Shown in pieces: positions 31,237 to 43,211 of a stretch of 64,000 nucleotides of DNA (within the stretch, counting starts at the first letter, position 1; each line of letters begins with the position of its first letter). The notes under the pieces were generated by a model. It saw only the letters and a list, made by a program, of their open reading frames with translations, searched no databases and had not been told where the DNA came from. The translations under genes and the position numbers were made by a program. This stretch comes from Semisulcospira habei. Lineage: Eukaryota > Mollusca > Gastropoda > Semisulcospiridae. Where the stretch lies: positions 88,070,139-88,134,138 of the forward strand of contig BTPG01000006.1 in the NCBI GenBank assembly GCA_036245525.1, given 5' to 3'.

Positions 31237-31740
31237 AGCATATTAGACCGGCTGGCGACATACATTCAATATTCTGTTTATTTTATTTTTTTTTTTCACA
31301 AGCAGTGCAGGCACGTCCTGAGAAAGTCTTGTTGCTGTCGGGACGTTAAGCAATACAGTACAAGGAACCTCACGGGTTTGATCCCCTGGTGGGCTGGAAT
31401 GGTTGGGTTTATTTCCTCATTCCATCGAGTCAAAATCTCGCACAGACTCGGTTTATGGTGCCTGTCCTCCTTCGTGTGCACACCACGCATTTAATCATCA
31501 AGTGCGCAAGTTAAAAATTCCATCTCCACTGCTCGAAAACAGAAGGCCCGTTAGGGCCGGTGGGTTCGAAAAACAGACAAACAACATGGATTTTTTATTC
31601 CGACAAAAGTCTTCAGAATGTTGAAGCTGGTCGGTCGGCAGACACAATGAGGATCTCAGGCCACTAACCCGTCTATCATCGCTATTTCAGTTATCACACG
31701 TACAGACAAATTACGAAGAACAGCAGGTAAGACGTATTCA
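31237..31740. other. Unassigned, with a B-box-like motif
   Basis: GGGTTTGATCCCCTGG near 31375 resembles a tRNA B box and could mark another SINE remnant. No second copy was noticed. Confidence 0.3.
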
Positions 31741-31748
31741 ATACTTAC

Positions 31749-31990
31749 CCATGGTCAAAACCGTGTACTTGCAACCTCGGTGTTCGGAAAATAAGATCTT
31801 CCCCCTAGCAACGACGTCCTCTTTTCAAATCGTCGGAATCAGTCTCCTCCAACCACAGCAGGAAACGCGACACTAACGCCACTAAACCTAGCTTTTTATC
31901 CGCGAATTGCCGTTTCAAAAGTCCTGTTTTCAGGGCAAAACTGTTACCTCTAAAATCATGGCGCACTCTTTCAAACAACCAAAACATGTA
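31749..31990 (-). other. Possible first exon with start codon (candidate only)
   Basis: On the minus strand an ACCATGG context (ATG at 31752-31750) is followed one base later by GTAAGTATTG, a very good splice donor. An exon ending ATG G would be in phase with the exon at 8890-9048, giving Met-Gly-Pro-Phe. The intron would be about 22.7 kb. An open stretch upstream (31805-31987) ends in a stop and need not be coding. There is no transcript evidence. Confidence 0.2.
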
Positions 31991-32006
31991 CAGGTTTTTG
32001 TATGGG

Positions 32007-32073
32007 TGTGCTGGTCTGTGATTTTGGACCTTACGGCTAAAGCCGTAAGGTAAAAAATCTCAGAACATCACAC
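32007..32073. repeat. PAL-F palindrome
   Basis: GTGTGCTGGTCTGTGATTTT is paired with a diverged right arm ending AACATCACAC. The centre is CCTTACGGCTAAAGCCGTAA. Confidence 0.75.
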
Positions 32074-32277
32074 ACTGAACTAAGCCTTTCCTTGTTTATC
32101 TATATTTCTTTTTCTTTTGATAATCCAAACCCGTCAGTTCCGAATGTTCCAGTCAAAGTTGAATGCAGAAGTCACTTCTGCTTTGTCTGACATGCATGTT
32201 ATTCTCGACCAAACGCATGAAAAATCATGAGGAGAGCAAAAGGGCTGGAAAATGTAGTATTAACTCCAGTTCGCTTT

Positions 32278-32330
32278 CAAGAGTCACAGATCCTCATGAG
32301 CCCCTGCGACATGAGGATTTGTGACTCTTG
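32278..32330. mobile_element. PAL-A short hairpin
   Basis: CAAGAGTCACAGATCCTCAT is paired with ATGAGGATTTGTGACTCTTG. TCACAG and TTGTGA replace GCATAG and CTATGC in both arms. Confidence 0.75.
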
Positions 32331-32571
32331 TTTTGTCTAATCTGCTTGTTTGAGTATTGTGCCTGGGTTTGTGATCCAAGTTAGCCTCGATAATGTTCGC
32401 TTGTACTTTCGGCGGGCAATTTCTCAAGCTAAGACAGTATGTGTGTGTGGGATAAGGTTACACAAACGAACGGTGTAACATCGGTTTAATACTGCAATCG
32501 TCTTAATTTAGAGGCCAATAATCCCAGCGATGTGATTATAAGGTACTTTCTATTCCAGGGACGGATCGGGA

Positions 32572-32655
32572 TTGGGGGGGGGGGGGGAGGGGGGATTCCG
32601 GACCCTTCCACCTCCCCCCCCCCAACCCCTCCCCCCACCCCCACCCCCCTAGCCC
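32572..32655. repeat. G-rich then C-rich tract
   Basis: A G run at 32574-32594 is followed by C runs to 32655. These could pair or form quadruplex structures on either strand. Confidence 0.85.
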
Positions 32656-33026
32656 CCGCCAAAAAAAGATTTAAAATAAAAATAGTAAAATAAAACGCAA
32701 TGCAATATTTTCTGTCGGAGAATTGGAACTGGACCGACAAACTCCTCCCCTCCCCCACCCCCACAACCTTCCCCTCTCCCTTGAGAGTCTGGAGTCGACC
32801 CCACAACACGCCTAGAAATTGTACCCCCCACCTCCCCGTTTTCTCTTACCCTCTCTTACTCATATTGTGTCATAATATCAGAGCGGAGAAAAGCACGGTC
32901 GACGTGTTCTGCTGACCATTACCTGTTTGAAAGACTGCGCATGCACGAAGTCCATCGATCATAGCAGCCAGACTCTTAGGTCTAAAGCTGTTTATTGGTA
33001 AATCTCTTAGCAAGCAGCGTCCACCC

Positions 33027-33083
33027 CAAAGCACAAAAGGCCATCAGGCCGAAATCGGCCCGATGGCCTTTGCGCACTGGGAC
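33027..33083. repeat. PAL-E palindrome
   Basis: GCACAAAAGGCCATCAGGCC is paired with GGCCCGATGGCCTTTGCGCA around GAAATC. Confidence 0.75.
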
Positions 33084-33164
33084 AATTCGCGTCATTGTTG
33101 AATTTGTGCAGCTGACAAAGTTTCTCGAGTCACATCCCTGACCCATTCCCTTTCCCCTCTCCTC

Positions 33165-33297
33165 CCCCCTCCTCCCCCCCCCCACCCCCCACCCGCCCCT
33201 TTTCCCAGTGAACCTACACTGACCCCCCCCCCCCGCTCCCCCCCCCCCGCTCCCCTCCCCCGCTCTCCCCCCCCCCCCCCGCTCCCCCCCCCCCATA
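33165..33297. repeat. C-rich tract
   Basis: Multiple C runs of 7-12 are broken by single T, A or G. Confidence 0.9.
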
Positions 33298-33751
33298 TTC
33301 TCCTTCAAGCCACGGCTCCATTGACTTTTTGTATAATGTGGTCTGTGTAACCCCTGAACCCTCTTTGGTGATTATTATACAGACATTGTAATATTTATTT
33401 CAATGATATAATTAAAGTTCCACGGAATGCAAGATTGCATATTCAGTTTGTGAGATTCATTGCAGAGGAATAAAGTGAGTGCTTCTTTGTTCATACAAAG
33501 ATTTACTAGCCATTAAATTCAAAGTCAAAAGTCTTCAAATGCAAATTAGAAGATTGTAAATTTTCTACAAGTGGTTGTTTGTTTCAACAAACAAAGGATG
33601 ACTTTTCATGAACAACAAGAGTTCACAAACAATTGCTTATTTCAAGGACAACAAAGACGCTGTAGTAATTTATCTGCGCCAAGCAGTCTAAGCACAGGAC
33701 ATTCAGTCGTTTTTCCCATAAAAATAAGCAGAGAAACAAACGCAATACATG

Positions 33752-35140
33752 TTACTTACGCCTGTCACCCCTACCCGGGCATAGGCCGTCGACGAGAGAC
33801 CTCCAGCAACTCCTGTCCTGTGCTTCTCCTTCGATTCTACTCCAGGTGGTTCCCAGTCTCTTGATGTCTGCTTGGAGGTCTCGACGCCAGGAGTTTCTCG
33901 GCCTACCTCTTTTCCTCTTTCCCTGGGGGTTCCATGACAATGCCTGCCTAGTGATACTGGAAGCTGGCTTTCTCAGACTGTGACCAATCCATCCCCATCT
34001 TCTTCGGTCCGTGGCGCAGTGGTTAAGGCGCCTGCCACCAATGCCAAAGGTGCGTGGTTCGATACCGGGTTCCGGCGTTGGACTTTTCTCCTCTGGTAAG
34101 TGTCACCGTTAATTCGGGCGGACCGTCGGGGGTTCTTTCTCCGGGTACTCCGGTTCTTCCACCCCCCCCCCCACCCCCCACACTTTGGTACCGGTCTCAG
34201 GCCACTTTACAAATTTCAAATACAAGCGATCAAAAATCTCTGTAACTTCAGTAGCTGACTGGCCCTTCGTTTGTCTTGTACTGTGTTTGTCTTAAATGGC
34301 GTAAATCCGTGTCTGTTTCGTGAGTGTGTGTGTTGGGTTTCAGGCGCGGCGCTTTGAGTCGATTTCCCCAAAATTGAGAAAAAGCGCCTATATAATAACG
34401 GTATTATTATTATTATTATTATTCGCCCAATTTCATTCTCTGCTGTTATCTGCTCTGTTCTCTCCCAGAGTCTGACGTTGCTGATCTTCTCTGGCCAGAG
34501 GATTTTCAAAATTCTTCTAAGGCAGCTGTTTATGAAGGTTTGTACTCTGTTGACTGTGGTTTTTGTCAATCTCCAAGTCTCTGCTCCATATAGGAGAACT
34601 GCTTTTACGTTGGAATTGAAAATCCGGACTTTGGTGTGTTGTGACAGCTCTCTGGAACTCCACACTTTTTTCAACTGGAGGAAGGCTGCTCTGGCTTTAC
34701 CGATTCGTGCTCTGACATCTGCATCAGTGCCGCCTTTTTTTGTCTATGATGCTCCCGAGATAAGTGAAGGACTCCACCTCCTCCAACGGGGTGCCAGCAA
34801 GCAAGACTGGTTCTTCCCTGGTTGCGTTCAGCCTCATTGTCTTTGTTTTCTGTTTGTGGATGGTGAGGCCCACTTGGGACGAGATGTCAGCAAGCCTCGT
34901 GGTCTTGTCCTGCATTTGTTGATGAGTGTGGGACAGTAATGCCAAGTCGTCTGCAAAATCGAGGTCGTCAAGTTGTGTCCACAGTGTCCACTGTATTCCA
35001 CTTCGTCTGTGCTCTGTGGTCATCTTCATGACCCAGTCTATGGCCAGTAGGAAGAGGAAAGGAGACAGCAGACACCCCTGCCTGACGCCGGTTCTGACCT
35101 GGAGCTCCCTGGTGAACTGCCCTTCGTGGATCACGCGGCA
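33752..35140 (-). mobile_element. RTE-like LINE, 5'-truncated, interrupted by SINE-A
   Basis: Minus-strand coding includes VRTGVRQGCLLSPFLFLLAI and LDFADDLALLSHT (reverse transcriptase motif with FADD), then EEVESFTYLGSIIDKK, VKAVLLYGAETWRLTK and a GRPRNSWRRDL tail. The 10-bp sequence GCAATACATG flanks both sides (33742-33751 and 35141-35150), a target-site duplication. The tail is a short GTAA repeat. Frame breaks and the SINE insertion make it inactive. Confidence 0.88.
34006..34423 (+). mobile_element. SINE-A copy 2, nested in the RTE LINE
   Basis: GGTCCGTGGCGCAGTGGTTA to an ATT-array tail. The uninterrupted LINE at 61885-62572 reads CATCTTCTTCGCCCAATTTC across the insertion point, so the insertion boundaries are known to within about 3 bases. 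Confidence 0.9.
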
Positions 35141-35520
35141 GCAATACATGCACTTTTAACATAAAACTAGAGAGGACGAGTGAGAGGACAAATACAATAC
35201 AATTGTGTTGTACTTGTCCTCTCTAAGTTTGTTTCTTAATTTATTTTATTTCATTTTACTTTTGTTCTATTTTAATCTGGAATTAATCTGGAAATTAATG
35301 CAAAATTAAAAGATAAAAAATAAACTAATGACTAAAATAAAATAAAACTGACTAAAATAAAATAAAATTAACCAAACTAAAATAAAATTGAATAAAATAA
35401 AATTACTAATACACTGACCTGAAAAACGGGAGGAATCAATTTCTCGTTTTCCCCGGTAGCGCAAATTCAACACCGAATAATCCCATCAACCCAAGACTAA
35501 CACGAACACGAACAGGGTCA

Positions 35521-35631
35521 GCAAGAGGCAAAGAACCTCATGAGCCCCCGCATCTGCGGGGGCTCAAGAGGTTCTTTGCCACTTGCAGTTGGGTGGTGTT
35601 TACATTGTTATCCCGGCAGAATAGGGGTTAA
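35521..35631. mobile_element. PAL-A element
   Basis: The core at 35521-35588 has AAGAACCTCATGAG on the left and CTCAAGAGGTTCTT on the right, so AGAAC and GTTCT are mirrored. The right end reads CCCGGCAGAATAGGGGTTAA. Confidence 0.8.
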
Positions 35632-35694
35632 CTCAACTCCATGGAACTCCAGCCAACACAAGACCACGCCTACCCATCCGGGCCAACAAAATGC

Positions 35695-35741
35695 ATCAGT
35701 TGAATCTCATGAGTCCCCGCACCTGTGTCTCTTGCAGTTTT
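35695..35741. mobile_element. PAL-A remnant
   Basis: Only AATCTCATGAGTCCCCGC and TGTCTCTTGCAG are left. Confidence 0.45.
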
Positions 35742-35835
35742 TGAGCTGTGTTTGCTCGCTCCCGGCACGAGAAGGGTTTAGCACAGGGAACAGCCGCAGA
35801 TTAGCGTCGTAGGCCGCGCCGTGTCTCAGTCGTTG

Positions 35836-36023
35836 TTAACGCATTCAGCCAGACGGTCATCTAATGACTATGCACAGTTGCAGGAGATGGATCGACCATG
35901 ATAATTCAAGGGTAGTGCCAGATTAGCTTGGCGCCGACAGGCGCCAAGCTAATCTGGCACTACCCTTGAATTATCATGGTCGACGCATCTCCTGCTGTAG
36001 GGTGTCAGGGCTGAATGAGTTAA
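35836..36023. mobile_element. PAL-B element
   Basis: TTAACGCATTCAGCC and GGGCTGAATGAGTTAA are the ends. The left spacer is shortened by about 25 bp, while the arms are near-perfect around GACA. Confidence 0.85.
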
Positions 36024-36289
36024 GTCACAAAGTTGAACTGAAGCTAATAGCTAGCTACTCAGTCTGCTGCAAGTGCTGGTCGCCATAATAAAGCCACCTG
36101 CTTCTTGGCGGGCTTTGGTTGCCGCTAAAGTTCGCTGATACAGCGTATTGTCAATGTTGTCTTGCTTCAACAAAGAGTTTCCACCCTTCTTTTCACTATC
36201 CATGAGAGTAGGCGCACGTACCAGAGGTTTTCCGTTTGCCTTTTGAGCGTAACGGAAAGAACTCTCCTGCGTACAAAGGAGAAGAAGGA

Positions 36290-36905
36290 TTAACTGAGAA
36301 GTTTTGCGGTCAGCCCCAAGATTTTAGAATCCGTTTATAGAAGCCTGATTGAAAGCATACTGACTTTCTTGGCAACCTCAGTATCAAAAACAGGGGCAGA
36401 CTGTCACGTATCGTCAGAACATCTGGGAAGATCATGGCCTAGGACAGTACCCATTAGATGATCTGTACCATTGGGCTGTCCGAAGGAAAGCTGCTAGCAT
36501 TGCCAGTGATCCTCGTCACCCACTATTTGATGAGTTTCAAATGCTACCATCAGGCAGACGATTCAACATGCCACTTGCCAAAAAGAATGTTTTTAAGAAG
36601 TCTTTTATTCCAACTGCTGTCTCTATTTTAAAATCTTGATTATTGCGACGTGATGTATAATATATAATCTACATAACGTTACCACCCATCTTGTGATAGA
36701 TTGCTGCAATGATAATTTTAATGAAATATTCTTACAGTGTTTATCAGTGTCTTGTCTTGTTCTTTTATGACGAGCCAAAAGGCAAATTTCTGTCGTGCTT
36801 TGACTCGAACAGACAATAAAGTTGTATTGTATTGTATTGTATTGTATTGTGTTGTAGTGTATTGTATTGTATTGTATTGTATTGTATTGTATTGTATTGT
36901 ATCGT
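36290..36905 (+). mobile_element. LINE 3' fragment with ATTGT tail
   Basis: Translations in two frames give LGNLSIKNRGRLSRIVRTSG, then WAVRRKAASIASDPRHPLFD and MLPSGRRFNMPLAKKNVFK, the conserved end of a non-LTR polyprotein, with a stop and frame change between. The 3' end is AATAAAG followed by an ATTGT pentanucleotide array (36823-36903). Confidence 0.75.
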
Positions 36906-36952
36906 AAAAAAAAGTCTTTCATTTTACAACATTCAAAACTTCATAACTTAAG

Positions 36953-37037
36953 TTAACTCATTCGCGGCCAGCCGCATTCGGATCGGCGCGGCTTATCAGT
37001 GCCGCGCATCCGGATGCGGCTGGCCGCGAATGAGTTA
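36953..37037. mobile_element. PAL-J palindrome with TTAA ends
   Basis: TTAACTCATTCGCGGCCAGC is mirrored exactly at the right end. The inner arms CATTCGGATC and ATCCGGATG are nearly paired. An 85-bp, GC-rich palindrome. Confidence 0.88.
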
Positions 37038-37139
37038 AGTTAACCCGTTTGTCCAGCATTATTGTAGGATGTAATAATAAGATTTATAAATGAGATATTG
37101 AGATTTATTAGCCCTTTATTGCCTACTAAATAGGTCGCC

Positions 37140-37326
37140 TTAACCTTTTCCATGCTGATACACTATTACTTGAAACAAGTTTGACTGTGACAGCCTGAGG
37201 CGCCAAGCTTTTCTGGCACCATCCTTGACCTAAAATGATTGATCTATCTCCTATAGTCTGTAATGTAGCCTTCGTAAGACAATAAGCAATTTATTTTTAA
37301 AATCCGCCTCAGGATGTACTGGATAA
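37140..37326. mobile_element. PAL-C element, left arm deleted
   Basis: TTAACCTTTTCCATGCTGAT at the left resembles the copy at 13800. GAGGCGCCAAGCTTTTCTGG is the remaining right arm. Confidence 0.6.
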
Positions 37327-37615
37327 GAAGGCAAAGAATTTCTTGAGAGACATTTGCAAAAAAAGAAAGAAAAAGAATTTAGCCCTAGGAACAGCCTCTG
37401 ATTAGTGTTAAAGTCGCAAAGTCTGTATAAGTCACATTGGTAAAACTATTACTGTTGCAGTCTTACTATTACAGTCTGCCTGTTGCTCAATCAGCTAGTC
37501 GCCATTAAATAGGCGCGTCAGTATCGGATTAGTTGGCGCATTGTATAGCCCCCAAATCATATACTTCCAGCGGGCGCAGACGGCTGTCTTTCCGGACATT
37601 GGAAACAAAATGGTG

Positions 37616-37670
37616 TCAGCAAGAAGCATAGACCTTCTATGTCTATGGATAGATCTATGTCTCTTTGCAG
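37616..37670. mobile_element. PAL-A remnant
   Basis: GCAAGAAGCATAGACCTTCT and AGATCTATGTCTCTTTGCAG remain; the GC-rich centre is missing. Confidence 0.55.
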
Positions 37671-37799
37671 TGGGGTCGTGCACAGTTTGTTCTCGGCAAT
37701 GAAGAGGTTAAGATTCTCGTGAGTCCTTAACGCAGGATCAGTAGTGGATTAACCCCCTTGTGCATGCAGCCACCGGCAGTGTATACAAGACCGGTGGCC

Positions 37800-38042
37800 G
37801 CAAACACAACTGGGGTGGAGGGGAGGGGGGAAGGGGGGGTTAACGGGGAGGGGGGGGGTGAACACAGCTACTGAAGGGGTCAAGTCGGTATAAGTCAAAG
37901 GCATTGCAGTGACTTGCCGTAATAAGTATAGTCAGTCTTTCTGTCGCCAATCAACAAACATATTGGATTAGAATCACACCAAGCATCCAAGAGCCTCGAG
38001 CGCAAAAAATAGCTTACTGACCAAACCATTGTGAAAAATTTG
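37800..38042. other. No recognisable gene
   Basis: A G-rich stretch at 37815-37858 is followed by unassigned sequence. Confidence 0.4.
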
Positions 38043-39042
<1,000 letters not shown>

Positions 39043-39175
39043 AATACATAAAAAATAATGTTATTAGCAGCCCAGTTCATGTGAATGAGGCATGCATGAT
39101 GTGACGTGTTCAGCCCACCTTGTGTGTGCCCACGGTGCTAGCTTATGCTTTTGGACAGACCGGCCCGCAAAACTT

Positions 39176-39331
<156 letters not shown>

Positions 39332-39518
39332 TTCGTCTACATTTCTTTCCCCTTCTATTCGCTGGCACGCCAGTAATTCTTTAGTTAAAGAGTTATACCG
39401 TAGCACATTTGTAAAGAAGGAGAGAAAAACATCTGATTTCTATATTGACGCGCATAAGCGCTAAGCTTATAGATCGGAGAATATGCGATAAATTGTCGCA
39501 AGTCCCAGCACAAAGCGG

Positions 39519-39632
39519 CTGCCCGTTGCGCAAACAGTCCCCGGGCCGATGTTGGCCGCGTTGGCTCGCGCACGCAAGTGCCGCGCAGGGTAACGGCGGC
39601 CGACGTAGGCCCAGGGACCGTTTGCGCAGTGG
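39519..39632. repeat. PAL-E large palindrome
   Basis: GCGCAAACAGTCCCCGGGCC is paired with GGCCCAGGGACCGTTTGCGC. The inner arms GATGTTGGCCGCG and CGGCCGACGT continue the pairing. Confidence 0.75.
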
Positions 39633-39780
39633 ATCCAAGTCCCTTTCAAAACTGACGCCCCTCTCTTAATCGGCAATGTAAACTACCTTCGACAATGAAC
39701 AAGCTACTTGCTCTCAATACAAACTCCTCCACTGGAAACGACTGATCCCGTCGCAAAGACGGTAAAAGTAAGTTTTGCGT

Positions 39781-39854
39781 GAGGTGCCCCGTCTGAGATT
39801 TTGGACCTTAAAGCACAGACCGTTAGATCTAGAATCACAGACCAGCACACAGCG
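39781..39854. repeat. PAL-F palindrome, diverged
   Basis: TCTGAGATTTTGGACCTTA and AGAATCACAGACCAGCACAC are the outer arms; the centre is altered. Confidence 0.6.
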
Positions 39855-39960
39855 AAAGGAACGCATTAAGCAGATATCGAACGTGCGCTGCATACAAACA
39901 CGATCCGGTAAAGAAAGAAAGGATGAACAGGAACTACGCCGTAAACTGCGACAAATATCC

Positions 39961-40165
39961 GTAACCCCTTCACTCCCGAGGAAAACAATGGACAACACAC
40001 TACTGCAAGAGGTATAGGTCCTCATGAGCCCCCGCGACTGGCGGCGGGGGCTCATGAGGATCTATGCCTCTTGCTGAGACCAATTCGCATCCATGTTTCG
40101 CGGACGGTTTTGGCTTTTGGTCGTAATGAGCAAATATTATAGGCACAGGGCAGGGAAAGGATTAA
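39961..40165. mobile_element. PAL-A element, full length
   Basis: AACCCCTTCACTCCCGAGGA is the left end. The core at 40003-40075 contains GCGACTGGCGGC in an enlarged loop. The right flank GGACGGTTTTGGC is also found in other copies. Confidence 0.8.
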
Positions 40166-40309
40166 ATCGCTCGCACAGAAGGACTCTCATTGTGTTTACG
40201 CTTGCAGACAGACACATGCGCACGACAACAGTTTCAAAAGCAACATTTTAAAAAAGCACAAAGTAGAGTCCGCAAAATAGCTCAAGCGGTTAACCCAGTA
40301 CCTGCCACC

Positions 40310-40500
40310 ACTATACGTACATGTTTGTTTCTGAAATCTTGGTAATTCAACGACCAAAAGCCAACACTGTCCAAAATACATGGATACAAATTGGTCTCAG
40401 CATGAGGCCTAGATTCTCATGAGCCCCCGCAGTCGCGGGGGCTTATGAGGATCAATGTCTCTTGCAGTTGGATCATGTTCATTTTTTTCTCGGCAGAGGT
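40310..40500. mobile_element. PAL-A element
   Basis: The core at 40399-40467 has GATTCTCATGAG on the left but TTATGAGGATCAATG on the right, one of the copies in which arms are not mirrored. The flank CCAAAATACATGGATAC is on the left. Confidence 0.75.
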
Positions 40501-40975
40501 GCAAAGCGTCGGAGCGAAGGGAATAGCTGAGTATTGGGTTTAGTGTCCCCGTCCCGGCCCCGGTAGCTGGACTCCAGGGAGGAAAAAGACGGGCTTGTGT
40601 AGCAGGAGATGGGTCGACCCTGATAATTCAAGGGTAGTGCCAGATTATCTTGGCGCCTGTCGGCGCCAAGCTAATTTGGCACTGCCCTTGAATTATCATG
40701 GTCTATCCGTCTCCTGCAACTGGTGCCGCATAGTCATTAGATGACCCCTCCAAAATTTGGGAAATACATGCGTCGGGCTGAATGAGTTAATAGCATGTCC
40801 GTTGAAAGGCCCTGGTAAATCAAAGTGGCACAGTTGCAGTGCGCCTGAATTGATCAGTGTTCAGATCGTACTTCCTAGGTAACAGGTATTAACTGTCTCT
40901 GTACCCGAAAGCCAGCCCTGCGGGGCCGTCCATTATCACGCCGGTGCCGTGAACGTTAAACCCCGAACTAACCAA
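40490..40975 (+). mobile_element. SINE-B copy, interrupted by PAL-B
   Basis: GTCCCCGTCCCGGCCCCGGT and AGACGGGCTTGTGT lie left of the insertion. CATGTCCGTTGAAAGGCCC, TGAATTGATCAGTGTTCAGA and CACGCCGGTGCCGTGAACGT lie right of it, opposite in orientation to 50547-50872. Confidence 0.75.
40601..40790. mobile_element. PAL-B element inside SINE-B
   Basis: It begins AGCAGGAGATGGGTCGACC without the usual left end and finishes GGGCTGAATGAGTTAA. The spacer is on the right. The arms are near-perfect around CTGTCG. Confidence 0.8.
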
Positions 40976-41007
40976 CTAGTCATCCGAGCGAGAGACGCGT
41001 GTTTCTT

Positions 41008-41090
41008 TCTTTGTTGGGCTATTTTCTCGCATCTTACTCGACTGGATGCATTTTACACACTTGGCAATCCCCTTTTACCTCTGGATTTAG
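41008..41090. repeat. CTTGGCA-type dispersed repeat, copy 2
   Basis: CTTTGTTGGGCTATTTTCTC and CATTTTACACACTTGGCAAT, then CCTTTTACCTCTGGAT, match 62965-63068. Confidence 0.55.
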
Positions 41091-41123
41091 GGGTGAGTTG
41101 GTTGCGGGAGAGATGGGTGGTAG

Positions 41124-41161
41124 TGGGGGGGGGGGGGGGGTGGGGCGGGGGGGGGGGGGGG
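41124..41161. repeat. Poly-G tract
   Basis: G runs broken by T and C. Confidence 0.9.
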
Positions 41162-41309
41162 CTATGAAGGAGGGTAGAGGGTACGATCGGATCTCCTGGA
41201 AATAAAATACACATAATTATTGTACTTTTACTGCTTTTAAGCTTCAGCGCAAAGTGCGCGGGTGGCCAAATGGTGATTCGATCATCGGCTTTAATTTTCG
41301 GTCGACATG

Positions 41310-42930
41310 GATAATAATAATAATTAAATAATTACGGTATTTATAATGCGCTTATCTTATAATAATTATAACTCTAAGCGCGCACTCACAACTCGCGCAC
41401 GCATGCGCACGCTTTAGACGACTCACGTACAACAAATGGTGAAATATATTGCGACAGTCATCTTTTGTGGGGAGTGTTGTGATATAGTGCTAGAACTGTT
41501 GAAAGAGGTGAGTTTTGAGGGCGGACTGAAAGGAGGCGAGAGAGTCTTTCTGACGGAGAGAGAGTGGGAAAGTGTTCCAGGTGGATGGACCATAAACTGA
41601 GAAGGCGCGGGGGCCGAAAGTGCTGAGTTTGGTGCGGGGGATGTGGAGACGGAGAGGGTCGGAGGCGGAGCGGAGGGAGCGGGAAGGAGTGTAGGGGTGA
41701 AGTAAGTTGGAAAGATAGGCAGGAACGCAGTTGTTCAGGGATTTGTAGCAGAGAGACAAAATCTTGTATTGGATACGCTGTGGGATGGGAAGCCAGTGAA
41801 GAAGTTTGAGCAGGGGTGTGATGTGGTCGGATTTTTTCTTTCTGAGGACGAGGCGGGCAGCATTGTTCTGGATGCGCTGGAGAGTGGAAGTGGTAGAGTG
41901 AGGGAGGCCGGAAAGGAGAGAGTTGCAGTAGTCAATGCGAGATAGAATGAGAGAGACAGCAAGTTTGGTGGCAGCTTCGGTGGTGAGGTATTTTCTGATC
42001 TGACTGATGCGGCGGAGGTGAAAGTAGCATGCCTGGGCAGTGGCGGAGACGAAGCTGGTCATGGTAAGAGAGGAATCAAGAATAACGCCAAGGTTTTTGG
42101 CCGAGTCACTGAGGGAGATGGGGGTGCTGTCGAGTTGAAGGTGGAGAGAGGGAGGGAGCTGGGAAAGTTTCTGGCGAGTGCTTACCAACATGGCTTCCGT
42201 TTTGTCGTCGTTCAGTTTAAGCTTGTTTGCTGTCATCCAGTTTTTCACGTCTTCATAGCAGTCAGCCGTGCGAGTCAGTAGTGACTGAGTGTTGTCGAGT
42301 TTGTCTTTGTCTAGTAGTTGTGAGTCGTCAGCGTAGAGGCGGTGGCGTATGTGGTGAGACTGTATGATGTTGGACAGGGGGAGGTGTAGAGTGTGAAAAG
42401 GACCGGGCCCAGGACGGACCCCTGTGGTACTCCGCAGGAGAGCGTGACTGGGTTGGAGGAGACGCCGTCAATGGTGACGGACTGCTGTCTGTCGGAGAGG
42501 TATGAGAGAAACCAGGAGTGAGCAGAGTCAGTGATGCCAAAGGAGTGACGAAGGCGGTGGAGGAGGATAGAGTGGTCTATGGTGTCGAAGGCGGCAGAAA
42601 GGTCGAGTAGCGTAAGAAGGGAGATGTTGCCTGAGTCGGTGGAGAGAAGCAGGTCGTTTAAGATGTGTAGAAGGGCTGTTTCAGTGCTGTGGTGTTTGCG
42701 ATAGGCAGACTGGAATGGACTGAGGAGGTTGTTGTCGGCAAGGTGGAGGTTGAGCTGGTTGAGAACAACCTTCTCAAGAAGCTTGGACAGGAAAGAGAGA
42801 TTGGAGACTGGGCGATAGTTTTTTAGTTCGTTTGGGTCGAGGTTGTGTTTTTTGAGGAGAGGACGGACGATGGCGGACTTGAAGATATCAGGGACTGAAC
42901 CGTTCTCAAGAGGATAGTTCTTATAACATC
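41310..42930 (-). mobile_element. CR1/L2/jockey-like LINE, reverse transcriptase region
   Basis: Minus-strand coding starts around [19 protein letters not shown] and [20 protein letters not shown], passes [27 protein letters not shown] and [19 protein letters not shown], then shifts frame by one base in a C run near 42378. The second frame carries the YADD site (42324-42335) and RIQNNAARLVLRKKKSDHIT through PSTWNTFPLSLRQ to KTHLFQQF. Endonuclease and ORF1 are absent, so it is 5'-truncated. The 3' end has an AAT tail. Confidence 0.9.
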
Positions 42931-43054
42931 GCACGAATGTCCGCTTCTCAGGCACTAAGTTGAAGCGCACATTGTCAAAATCAACTCGACGGAAACTCAT
43001 ACCGAGGCTAAAAGCTTCAAGTTTGTACACTGCCACATGCAAGCTACATTATAG

Positions 43055-43210
43055 TAGTTACAGCTAAGGATATAGACCCATGGCTTTAGTTCAAGGGTGG
43101 TGCCAGAATAGCTTGGCGCCAAGAGGCGCCAAGCTATTCTGGCACTACCCTTGAACTATATAAGTCAAACTTATTTCACACACTGGTGTATTCCGAATGA
43201 CAAGGGTTAA
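43055..43210. mobile_element. PAL-C element
   Basis: TAGTTCAAGGGTGGTGCCAG and CTGGCACTACCCTTGAACTA are arms around GGCGCCAAGAGGCGCC. The right end is GACAAGGGTTAA; the left is unclear. Confidence 0.7.
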
Positions 43211-43211
43211 C

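Noticed and set aside
34478..34939. Plus-strand open frame of about 150 codons
   Set aside because: Antisense shadow of the LINE at 33752-35140.
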